From contig OZ020245.1 of NCBI GenBank assembly GCA_963971285.1, forward strand, positions 20,536,983-20,600,982: a stretch of 64,000 nt of DNA, written 5' to 3'. Made by a program: the position numbers and the translations under genes. Below the pieces are notes generated by a model. The model did no database searches and was not told the origin of the DNA. It saw only the letters and a list, made by a program, of their open reading frames with translations. The stretch's first letter is position 1. The number at the start of each line of letters is the position of its first letter. The stretch comes from Astropecten irregularis. Lineage: Eukaryota > Echinodermata > Asteroidea > Paxillosida > Astropectinidae. Shown in pieces: positions 1 through 12,400 of this stretch.

Positions 1-369
1 GTCGACACACGTAAATTCGTTCAGCTGCCGGCCCGCGAAATTTAAAGTTGTCTTTTTTCCTAGAAGAAAGCCTTGCTTTGAGTTGTTATACAAAATGATG
101 CTGCACAGCGGTCCATGGAATGTTACTGTTGAGTCAGTTTAGATTTACAATACAGTAATATAGATCTGTTGTGATGGCATAGTACGTTGTCATTTGTGAA
201 ACCTTTTCAAACCAATCACATGGCAGAATCTATACACATGTCCTTGAACTGTTATAAAAGCACTACACACTATTATGGAAAACAAATTTAGATTGTTTGA
301 ATTATGTTCTTTCCAAAAGAACCTTCTTTTCAGAATTTAAAACAATCGTTGGTATCTGTTTGGTTCTAG
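1..369. other. LRPPRC intron DNA with a dispersed repeat at the window start
   Basis: No coding exon was found here. Bases 1-140 are a diverged copy of the sequence at 25556-25700 (shared motifs TCGACAC, GCTGCCGGC, CTTTGAGTTGTTATACA and CGGTCCATGGAATGTTACTG). An apparent acceptor ttttcag at about 334 opens only frames that do not match LRPPRC. Confidence 0.6.
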
Positions 370-409
370 ATCTTAGAAAGGGTGCGGCTTGGTGCAGCTT
401 TTGTTCCAG
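370..409 (+). CDS. LRPPRC: LRPPRC exon a (40-nt micro-exon)
   Basis: The peptide is [13 protein letters not shown] plus a split Asp. It aligns with human ILEKV....YIPD. An in-frame TAG directly before ATC fixes the start at the preceding ctag acceptor. The donor is CCAG|GTAAGT. The exon starts in phase 0 and leaves one base, completed by the next exon. Confidence 0.85.
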
Positions 410-3400
410 GTAAGTGTCATTTTGGTTCTGTGCATAGATATAGAACTTAAAGGTAGTATCATACTTTGGTAAGAGACCAAAACAGAAATGTTCACAGATT
501 TACGTATAACTTTCAGAGTATGAAGATTGTGCTAGTAGAAACCTACCGTTAACATTTTTCCGTCTGAAATGGTGTATTTATCCGGAAATGAGTAAAACAA
601 TAACCGAAAATCTTTTTGATCTTTTAAAAGATCAAAAATAAAAGAGAAAAGACTTAAGAAATACCGTGGCCGTTTTTCACGATTTTCTCAAAAAGTGGGC
701 ACCGTATGGAATTGAAATTTTCACAGAATACTGTGACTGTATCTTCCTTGATATTTTTGCCCATGAATCTGTACTTCTTTGACAAAAACCAAAGTATGAT
801 ACTACCTTTAAAGGTAATATCATACTTTGGTTTTTATCAAAGAAATGATACTACATTTAACTAGATTGGAAGCACGTTCAATGCACAGGTTCTGACTTGG
901 GGCCGCCATTGGTCACTTGAATAGGGCCAAATAATTCAAATTCCCCTTTTTTCAGCATGAAAAGATCACTTCGTAAATGCGTTGGAGGAAATGCGTTGTC
1001 TGATAGTTTGCTTTAAAGTGTTTACACAAAGTCCCATAGGAGTTATCGGCCGGCGCGAGCGCGACTGTATGCAAGAATCTGTTTGCTTGGCCCTATTCAC
1101 GTGACTTATTAGCGCATCGACGAATGACAAGAAAAATGTGTGCACATTGAATGCCGTGTGTGAACTCAAGTCAGATCTAGTTATTTAAGTTCTATATCTT
1201 TAGTTCAGTGTAAATTGATAGGTCTGTGATGGAAAGTTGAGCAATACACAACAGGTGAGCAATTCTGAATAAAAGGAGGTTTTTATTTCTTTGCTTAGCA
1301 GATTTTGTGTGTGCTAAGCAGTGGGATGACCTGTAGAATTACATATACACATAATCATGCATGGACATAAGATAGCAATTTCCTAGCAACTCGATAATAA
1401 CTGTAGACATGTTACCAGAAGGCTTTGGTGGACCTTTGACCTCTGTATGGCCGATTTCCTTGCGATGCAGATACCATCAACCTATCCCTGAGCCTGATCA
1501 CCCGTGGGGAGATGGAGGCAGCCTTCTCCATCCTCAGGATGCTCAAGTCCAGGCAGGTGGAGTCCAGCCCCGAGGCCGAGCAGCAGAATCAGGGTAGCTT
1601 CTTCATTGATCAGCTGGTGCATCTTGCCACGGTGAGACAAATGGCCTGTTTGTTTCGCGCACGAGATCCGTGATCTTGCTGATCCGGATCCCATTTTAGG
1701 GTATCCTGCATTGAACGTGGATCTGCAGATAACATATCTCGTGCTCGAAACAAAGAGGCCTGGAGAGTCTAAACGAAGGTTCAGGTTGATGTTTTACCCA
1801 GTGGATCCATAGAAGGGTAATATCAGAGCCCAGATGGCTTGGCCTGTACTCGATAAAAAGTACTTGAAAATGAATTTACTTGTCCCGTACTCACTTCCAT
1901 GTACTCAAATTTTTGGAGTACTCGACCATTTAGTGCAAATTTCATTTTCGTTAACAATTTTGATTTGATCATAGCGATTTCCTATAAATTTTACAATGTG
2001 AGTATGGGGATCATAGGGGAGTTTAGAATCTAATAGAGTAAGCAGCACAGTGTAAATTGTAAGGTTTGTTAAACAAGGATTTCTGAGAAGAGTGGCACAA
2101 CGTCCGCCTATAAACATCTACGTGAAACTTTAGCAGAGAAACTTGTGATCAATCTGCAGAGAAAAAGAAGCCAAATCATTGTGAAGTTCTTAAAATGCTA
2201 GTCTGCTTCAAAATGCATATCAAAGCCAGTTTCGTTTGCATCCAAAAACTTGACTGAGGTGAGATGGTGTGATTGGCTGCATGAAATTGATGCGCTAATG
2301 CCAATGGAGAATTTGCTTCATTGACATGGAGGTGGTACAGTACTTTGAACATGGTCTAGTGCAAATTCAGAGCAAATTCTCCCCAATATAGTGCAAATTC
2401 TCCCCAATTCAGTGCAAATTCTCCCTAATCCATAGTGATTTTATGTGTATGTCCCTTACAGCCCCATGAGATGTTATTCAAGTACCTTGATGCCATGATC
2501 AGTGAGGGTCTCCATACCACACCGTACACTGTAGCACTGCACGTCGGTCTACGAAATCAAGGAGACATCGTCACCCATGGTAGGTCTCAGGTAGTTGACT
2601 TGGGAATAAATCGTCAAGAAAACCTTCCAAAATTTGGAGATTCAGAAGGTTATTAGTAACCTCAATTCCTTCTAGGCCCCCTTGTGGCCTGAATGTTTTC
2701 TCATTCCTTTAGAATTTGAAGGAGTTATCAGGCAAATAATGGATATTTGCTTTGTACAATAATTTCCTTGTTTCCTTTCCTTGTTGAATACTGGTGCTGA
2801 TATTTTGGAATAATGATTTCTGGAATACTGTACTTGTGCTCTACCAACTGAGCTATCAAGCACTTTATTTGTAGTGTCCTTAAAGGGAGCATGTAGGATT
2901 TGCAAGGCCTCCAAAAACAATTATTGAGTTTGAGACAGAAAATGGACTCAATAGTTCATAAACAGTGCAAACAGTCACCATGGGAAATGTTGGTTCATCA
3001 GATGCTGTTTTTTTTTCAAGATTAAATGTCTTTTCTAAAGATCATTCATAACAAACATAAAGGACACCCTAACTTGAGTTGTTTTAGTTATCCCCTTTCA
3101 CTCAATATATGAAGATGGTGCTGGTAGAAACATACGGTTAAAACATTTCCACCTGAAATGCTGTATTTATCCAGAAATTAGTAAAACAAAGACCGAAAAC
3201 AGTTTTTAATCTCGGGGTAAGATCAAAACCATTCTTCATGTTTTATAAGAAAAGTTGAGTCAGGTTTTCGCTATTTTCTCGTGACTCAGATGTCCTATTG
3301 AGCTCAAATTTTCACAGGTTTATCATTTCATGTACCTGTTTGATCAGACAAAGTGTGATTGCTGTCCTGTGACCTTTACCAATCGTGTATTGTACCTTTA

Positions 3401-6400
3401 ATGATAAATAATAAACAGTAAACTTTCACACAGAAACTGAACAAATTTCTTTTTCTTTTTTTCTCATTTGCATATTGCAGATTACATCGTGGGAATAATG
3501 AAGAGGATGGCAGAACTGGTAAGAAATGAAATCCCTTCAAATCCTGTGCAGTTTTGATGGAAGACTGCGCCCCCCCTCCCCCCCCCCCCCTCCAAAACCC
3601 TGGGTTGACCCCTGGATTGACCCCGGGTTGACCCTGGGTTGTGTTTTGGCGGACATCACCAGGAAAGCGTTATAAATCTGGCATCTCTCTTGATAAACAA
3701 ACACACAGTTGGTGGGAGGGCGCAAAAACGCTTTTGCAAAATGTAATTAGCAGCGGGACATGGTGAAAGGAGACTGTTTCGCACATCTGCGTACCTTTCT
3801 GCCATGTTGGACTGACAATAGCCGACCAAAAAACTAATCCCTTCCCTCGGTCCCTCGTTGAACCAATGACGTCATTGAAGCAAAACTGCAGTCGCCAAAA
3901 TGCCGGAACAACAACACTGGAACATGTCCACGGTTCAGGCCGCCCCTAAATTTCCCATGCCTCCCGAGATCAACTCCTACCAAACTATGCCCAACAATGG
4001 GCGATGGTTAGAATCAAAGGCCTGCATTTTTTTTATTCTGTTTAAATACACTTGCCTTCTGAATAAGAAGCTTTTCATGAATCTAGAGGTTCTTATCATG
4101 AAGAGGTGTTATCATGAATTTGTGTTCTTTCATTCTTTTTTATGAACTCTGCAGGGTTTGCCTGTCAGGCCGCATTATTTCTGGCCAATGATGACGACCG
4201 AGGTGAACAAGGAGAACAATCAAGGTGAATATTGTTTTGGAGCCGAAAATATTTTATTTTGATCGAAGAAAAGATTTGGGGTTTCCTGTTGAAGTTACAA
4301 CACAGTGATAGGTTTATGGAACTTGCACCGTGGGAAGAGCTCTTTTGGTATTTAGAGAGATGGTTCTGAAAAATATTCCTACCTCTGGAAAAGTGTTTTT
4401 AAGGTGCATTTTATCGAGCCAAAATTCACACTAAACACTGATCCGACGGCGCGATATACTGTCCGCCATTACTGGTGTGTCCCCGCCTGCCTTTTATCCG
4501 GCAACAAAAGAATTTACGTTCCGCCGCACTCTATAATTGCAGGGTGTACGTCCCATGATTAGGGGATGTACACCCTACAATTATAGAGTGCGGAGGACGT
4601 CAATTCTTTTGTTGCCGGACAAACGGGCGGGGACACACCAGTAATGTCGGGTGTTTCCTACCACATGGTCGCGCCGTCAGATCAGTGTATAGAATTATTT
4701 CCGTTTAATAACCCAATTGAGGACTACATACTGATTGAGAATTCTTTCTATTATCACTGCATCAAGATATTCGTAATTGGGCCAGTTATGCAAACGGATA
4801 TGGGTTACCACTAGCTTACAGACTAAGAGCCCAATTTCTTGCCTCTGCAGTACTGTAAGCAAAGAATCGGTACTTACGGAAGCAGGACATTCTGTGCTTG
4901 TGAGATCCTATTCCATGGACTAGCAAGAAATTGAGTGCCTGCCGTGCAAGTGAAGAATGAGCATCAAAAGTTTAATTAAATGAACAAAGATAATTGACTA
5001 TTGGGGTCACCACCAATGTAGGGCTGGATGGCTCAGTTGGTAGAGCGCCTGTGTGATATTCAGGAGGTCGCCGGTTCGAATCCAGCTCCAGTCAATTTTT
5101 CTTTGTTCACTTTTCAATGTCTTTAAAAAGTTTAATAATAGATTACCAAAATTCTGCAGTGAACTGAGCCGTTAGATTGGGCCCTACTGATACAGTCTGT
5201 AGTTTTCCTTAACTCCATCTTGTTATCTTGGTGTCAGGTGTGCTGCATCTTGCCAAGGCCATGCTTGATGTAGGAGTTCATATCAATGTGGAGACCTACT
5301 CCAAGTTCCTCATTCCTGCAATCGGCGATAAGGCTGACACGATCGTGGAAACACTGAAGGTGATTTTAAATAACATCATGGGTGTTGATCCCGGGAGGAT
5401 AGGGGATATATCACCCCCAATATTTGAGGTCAGGTGGGGGATGGCATGTATTATCATCGCCCAATATGTCCTTTAATACCGACAAATTATCTGAAGTACC
5501 AACAAAATAATGAAACATTATCATGCTTGGAATGTAGAAAGACAATAAATTATCAACTGAATTTATACTATGTTGAATTCTTCTGAATATCGTTTGTAAT
5601 TGCTTTAAAATGGGACTTTCCCGGACTCTGTTCTTTTATAAGTCCCTGGTGTGGGACAAATTCTTCCCCTCCCCACCCCCCCGGGTGCTTCGCTCCCTCA
5701 CATAGGACACAAAATCACCAATCATTCCCCCAATCATGAACAGAAATTGACTCATATGGACTTGCTTGCTACAGTTTTGCTCCTTTTTGTGAATAGCAGT
5801 GCTTGTCCACAGCTGTCCGATTCAAGACCTATGAAGGAGAGAATTTCTCAGGGATGAGATTTCTCAGATTAAAATCTGATTTCAGATTTGTTTGTTTTTG
5901 ATTTCAGATTTTCTTTTCCTCACAGGCTGTGTACAAAAGTATAGTAGATTTTCAGATTTCAGACTTTTATGCTCCCTGTCAGCTGTTTTCAGACATTTTT
6001 ATCATTGGTCAATTTCATCCGTGATCTCTGCAGTTGTGATTTTACAAACAGTGCTTTTACGAATACTGGGCATTTAACAAAACTCACTCTCAGGCTACGG
6101 CTCCATTTCATGAATCCATTCTAAGAAACGGGTATCAAAATAGAGGCTTTCTGCTGCGGCTTTTTGAAGTACTGTAGATTCTCTGGTTTGAAAAGGAACA
6201 CACAGCTTCAGCTTCAATGAAAAACCACAACCTATATTTTCAGCAAATGGATGACAGAGCCGGAGCCGGAGCCTGAGCCTCCATTTTGTAAACCCCCTAT
6301 TTCAAATAGGGAAACTGCAATTAATTTCAAAACCATGTTAAACTTTGTATGTAGCTGTAGCTGTATTGAATCTTGATCTGAATTTTGGTTAATACATTTT

Positions 6401-9400
6401 AATAGCGTTTGACTCTGACTAAATCTCACTCCATTTTGATTTGTGGTAAAGGACCTGGGCATAACTATGGATAGGCAAGTCCTAGCAGCGCTGTGCAGAC
6501 ACGAAGTCACCAAGAACAGACTGGATTCCGTCGTCCAGCTGTGTAAGTAATCCCGTCAATAACCTTCCATCATAATCAGTTGCAGAATGCTATTAGAAGT
6601 TTGATCTCTCGCCACATGTTTCAAATCTTAGCCCACCCTATACAATGATCCGACGGCGCGAACATGGAGTGCGGCGGACGTAAATTCTTTTGTTGCCTGA
6701 CAAAATACGGTTGGGGACACACCTGTAATGGCAGGTATTTTTTACCTCCGTGTTCGCGCCGTCGGATCGGTGTATACAGTTATCTGAGCACACGGTTTTA
6801 AATGGTTCCCTCTATTTATTAAAACAAGAAACTGCAGTGGTGTTTATCGATCTAAATGCACTACAACTCCGGCTTGGTGCTTTGTGCGTGGTGGGAGATT
6901 TATTCCTGAAAGGAACACGGAGTCAGAAGAATATTCAGCATGGACAACATGTCCCGGATTTCCCAAAGGTCTTAGCAGTTTTTCTTTTTAATCAAAAAAG
7001 GGCGCCATTCAAAACCGTTTGCTCGAATTACTGTATATAATTGAAAATAATTATAGAATCAGTATTTGTTGTTATTAATTATTATGCAAATTAAGCTTGC
7101 CCTTCACTGATGTAGATGAGCATTGCATACTAATGAATTGTCAAAACAGTTCCGTTGTGTAAAATTTGCTCCGAAAATTTGGAGGTAAATAGAAAAGAGA
7201 ATATCTTTGGAAAATTGACAGAAACCTTTTTTTGTTTTTTCAGTGAAAAGCTACCCCGGCATGGTGGATGTGTCGCTCTTTAGGACGGGGCTCATCAATT
7301 CATTCCATAGGTAAATGTCATGGCAGGTTTGTCTGGCAAAAATCTTCAACTGAGAGATTGTCAGCTCCCAGGTCAGGTCAGGTCCATGTGTCAGGTCACT
7401 TGACATTAGACGCAGGCGCGGTTCTAGAGCCAATATTTTGGGGGGCTAGAAGAGCCAAAATGACGTCATTGTCTAACATTCTCTTCTGCTGTCTTATTAG
7501 GTGTAGAAATGCAACCTATAGCCCTACACAGCACGTTTTTCAAGTAATTGGCATGTAATAACTGAAAAGATCCAGTATTTTCCCAATTTCGAGCATTGTT
7601 TTTTTTCAATTGCATTTTATTTTGGTGGGGCTAGACAAAATTGTTGGGGCTACAGCCCTCTGTAGCCCCCTCGTACAACCGCGCCTGATTAGTCGATTTT
7701 CTTTACCAAGTAGGTTTCAGGGTTAATGTTGCCATTTTCTTGTACTTGGAATTGAAACTGTCTCAGATCCTTATTGATTGGAGGATTTGATCAATTTAAG
7801 CATCCACCATTTGATAATGTTTGTGATTCCTGCACTTGTGTGTAGATGGTACCGGGTTCACATCCTCCCCTCCTCTCACTGTTTCATAACTCACTTTATG
7901 CCCGCTGTTTCCTCTTGGCCCAAGGTCCCCTCAAGTGGAGCCGCTCGTTTCCCTGCTGGCCAATCTCTGGACAGAGTTTGACGAAGACCACAACAAAGGA
8001 ATCACCAAGCAAGGTATCAAACAGATTCTCTTTATATAAAACTACTGAATAGAATAGATTAGTCATTGTAAAGATTGTAATATTCATAGTGCTAAATGCT
8101 AATAGTAAAAAACCTGAAGACAAAACAAAAGAAAATCTATTAAGCGATGTTGCATTATGGCTTATTTTTGTGCTTACTGGCACTCCTACGTAGGCCTGGG
8201 CGATAAGTGCTTTTTACTAATCGTTTAATCGCGCTGGCACTGATCGACACAAGAATGTAGTCACAATTAATAATCGAGTTAATCACCCAGGTCTACTGCT
8301 ACACATGAAATCTATTTCATGGAATCCGTATTAAAGCATGACTCGATGCTTAATCGGTTAGCGAAGAATTTCTATGCTAACCTTGATTTTTTTTTCTGCT
8401 AACGCCATGCATGTGCAAGTCCTTGCTATTAAAGCGTAGCGAGAAAGAAAACTCTCCTGTGAAATACACTAACCGTAAGCAAAAAGTCTGCTATCGTTAG
8501 CGAAGAATTTTTGCTTACGGTAACAGATTCCATGAAATTGTGCCCTGAACTGTTATAATAATAATAATATAATAATAATACCACAATTTATAAAGTGCAT
8601 TTGCCAATTGATACAAAGCGCATCAATAGGAATGATCTGGAAAAACAGCAAATAAGATGATAACTAATGGAAGTGAAGAGATGAGGTGAATTAATCTGTT
8701 TTCAGATTACTCTTAAAGTTGTGGAGTGAGTGCATGCTACACATATTGTTCTGAACTTTCTTGATTTATTGACAGACTATGTGGGCGGTGTTGTCTATGA
8801 TCTCGTCAGGGCCATCCCGTCAGCCAAAGCCAGCAGTCTGAAACCCCATCTACAACTGCTCTTTGATAAGCTGGCTGACCAGGTAAAGTTGAACTAGGAG
8901 TTTTAAGGTTCTAGATTTGTAACGTTCACTTCATTTTAAAATGCACACATGGGGTTTTTGTGTGTGACTTTTGACCCCCAAAAGATGGGGTCTGTTGCTT
9001 TTACTGCCTGTGTCTGCCAAAATCCAGCAATATAATTATTAGGATAGTATGTTAAAGGTACACTACAGCATTGGTAACATACCCAAACAGAAATGTTCAT
9101 AGATTTACGTATAACTTTCAGGGTATGAAGATTGTGCTGGTACAAACATACCGTTAAAATATTTCAAGCAAAAATGGTGTATTTATCCAGAAATGAGTCA
9201 AACAAAGACCGAAAACAGTTTTGATCTCGGGGTAAGATCAGAAACATTCTTCATGTTTTATAAGAAAAATTGAGTTGTGTTTTCTCTATTTTCTTGTTAC
9301 TCAGATGTCCGATTGAGCTCACATTTACACAGGTTTATTATTTCATGTACACTAAGTGTGAATGCTGTTCTGTGGCCTTTACCAATCATTTATGATACCT

Positions 9401-12400
9401 TTGTAAAGATGTATGAGAATGTATAAAGTCGTGAGTATATTGAAGACATATTTTCTCTTTTCTGTGTCCACCACAAAGGGAATCCAAATTTCTATGCAGC
9501 GTTACCGTGGTATCCGTAACGTCTTAGATCAGATCCGACTGCCCATGCTCAAGTCCGGTGCCTACAAGCTCCTTGACCCGGCAGAGATCAAAAACGACGT
9601 CATGAACAACTTTGACGTGCTCATGAACAGCGTAAGTTTGGAAAAACCAAGTGTTATTTGGGGTTGGTTGTTTAGCTTATTGTGAATATTAAATGATTTT
9701 TGGTCGGGAAATAGATAATATGCAAATTAGGCTTGCCCTTCACGGACTTGGCATCTGCACTAGTAAGCAGGAGGTCGTGGGTTCGAATGCCACCTGAGAC
9801 AGCATGTGATTTGTTCAGGTGCACTCACAAGCACTGAGTATACAGTGCTCATCCACGTTGGTGAAGGGCAAGCCTAATTAGCTCATTGTGTTCTCCTTCC
9901 TTTGTCCATTTTCAAGTTCCTGTTTCAGTGTGATCTGTTAATTCGGGCAATCTTTAGTTCTATTCGTGCACCATCCAAATACTTCATGGCAATAGAAATC
10001 AAGTACAATCAATGATTGTGCAATTTTACGACGTTTAATTTCAGTTTGGCATGAAGTATGAACCAGGCTTCTATGAAGAGTGTTTTTGGAGGGAAAAAAA
10101 CTTCAATTAACCACTAGGGAAACTGACTGAATTTAAAGTCATTGAAAATTTAACAAAGCAAAATTGATTGGAGTGGGATTCGAACCGGTAATAATTGATC
10201 ATTGACTATTAAGGACACCAACAATGTACGGCTGGATAGCTCCGTTGGTAGAGCGCCTGTACGGTATTCAGGAGGTCGCCGGTTCAAGTCCCGCTCCAGT
10301 AAATTTTTCTTTGTTAAATTTTCAATGGGGAAAATAAAAACAGCTAGCATGATACTTATGCTGGTGAAGATGCTTAAAGATGTTCATATGTTGTGTTCTG
10401 TTTCCCGGACTCTTTGTAAATACAGGACATTCCATTGGAGGAACTGGAAGCTCATCTGGTAGAGTTGAAGGAAAAAGGCGGCAATTACCGTGGGGTTCTG
10501 AGGCGTCTCATCCTATACCACACAGCAAACAATGTGAGAGACACATCGGGGATTTGTAATGTTTGATGATTGGTGTCAGGCTTCAACGCTACCAAGCTTG
10601 GAACAGTTTGTGATGGTGTCAATGTTAAAGGCAGTGTACAGGATTTGCAAGGCCTCCCAAAAAAATGTATTGAGTTTGAGACAGAAAATGGACTCAACAG
10701 TTCCTAAACAGTGCAAACAGTCACCATGGGAAATCTTGGTTCATCAGATGCTGGGTTTTTCGAGGAAATCATGATTTAGTGTATTTTAAAAAGATCATTC
10801 GCCTGAACGGTTTTTAGCATTTCGAAAGCGTGGTGTAACCATGAAGGAATGGGAAGGGGGGGGGGGGCAAGATTATTTCAGCCGTATTCCTGCTATCCAG
10901 ATGAAGAAAGCGTAAATAGGTATATGAAACAACGTCTGTAAGGACGTTTAAGGCCTTCACTTCTTTTTAAAAGTACCAAATTCAGCCAAAACACACATCT
11001 TTGCAAATCCTATATGTTCCCTTTATGTACGTCTCCTGTTATTGCTGTACTGAAGGCACCTTCTTCTGTGCGTGGATTACATTTTGCCAGGAAGATTGCC
11101 TCTTACTTTTTCTGGTCTTCAAATTTTTTTCAAAGTTTTTCAGTGCTTCAAATGTTTGGGAAAGTAATAAAATTCATCTCTACAACCTCAAAATTAGAGT
11201 TTATAATTAATTAGTTTAATTTGGAAAGACAATAGAAAAATGTTACATTTTGTTTTTGTTTTTTGGTTGTTGTTTTTTATTTGCTATTAACATGTTTGTT
11301 ACTGCACTTAAGGCTGCAGCAAGCCATGACAGCTTCACTGTTCTAGTTTTAATCAATATAACCATCAAATAATCACAAGGGAAACTTTTGTGTGTGTGTG
11401 TTGATGTGTTTAGAACTATGAGCGATCCATGGAGTTGATAGAAGAGTTTAAAGCCAAGGGTTATGAACCAACGGGAGCCATCTATGCCTCTCTGATGAGT
11501 GTCTGCTGTAACAATAACAAAGTGGAAGAAGCTTTCAACTTCAAGCAAGAATTGTGAGTAGTGTTGGACGCATTCGTTCAGCTCCCCCGGGTCAGCCCTT
11601 AGTGGGAATGGTCGTGCTATACTGCACAAACAAGCGAGAGAATGGGGACGAGGTTGACTGGTGCCGACCCGGGGGATCTAAACGAATGTACCCGCTATGG
11701 GGCTTGTGTCTAGTTTGTTTGTTTGGTGGGGTGTATTTTCAGATAATCCCAACCAAAACTTAATACCACAATAGGGCTCCTCGCTCGAGCTATTTATAGA
11801 ATACGCCCTTTATATCGACAGCTATAGTTACCCAGGTGTAAATGGGGTACCTATGAGGGTAGAGATGGCTTTGTGGTTTGATTAGCCTCTATGCACATTA
11901 TGGTAACACAGGGCTGTATACTGTCCGGGGAGTTGAGATGGTTTCAGGAATGAAAATTATGGCCCAATGACCAGGGATAATATAATAATACATTTGTATA
12001 TAAATTCATAATAGTAGCTGCGTTATTTAGATTTAAATGTTCTATATTATTATTAATATTTATTGCCTCTGGGCACTGTGTCTGGAAAAGCGCTCCGCAC
12101 TTATGACGTCACACGAGTGATTTGGCCAGCGCGCGCATGTACAAAATCCCCGGATGTCAGACAAACTTTTCATGCATGCACATGCATACATGCACACAAG
12201 CAAACCCACCACACGTTTGCATGGTTGCAATGTTTGTCTGAGATCCGGTGTGCTATTTTGAATAGCGCAAGTGCGGAGTGCTATTGAACTATCTGGTTTA
12301 ATTTGGGATCCGTATATTCCCTCCTCCTCATAAATGGTTACATGGACAATGTCTTCTTGTTTTTTTGTGTAATTTCCAGAGAGCAGATGGATCCACAATT

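Noticed and set aside
335-409. A longer version of the first exon starting at the ttttcag acceptor
   Set aside because: In the LRPPRC frame a stop codon directly precedes position 370; the open alternative frame does not match the protein.
3900-4145. An 81-codon ORF beginning MPEQQHWN in an LRPPRC intron, considered as an exon
   Set aside because: The flanking exons join in phase and match human LRPPRC without it, and its sequence has no match to the protein.
5022-5093. A functional single-copy tRNA gene
   Set aside because: The same sequence with the same flanks recurs at several places with mutated anticodon-loop bases and B boxes, as expected for a dispersed element.
11243-11629. A 128-codon minus-strand ORF across LRPPRC exon m
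   Set aside because: It is antisense to a conserved exon and has no recognisable domain.
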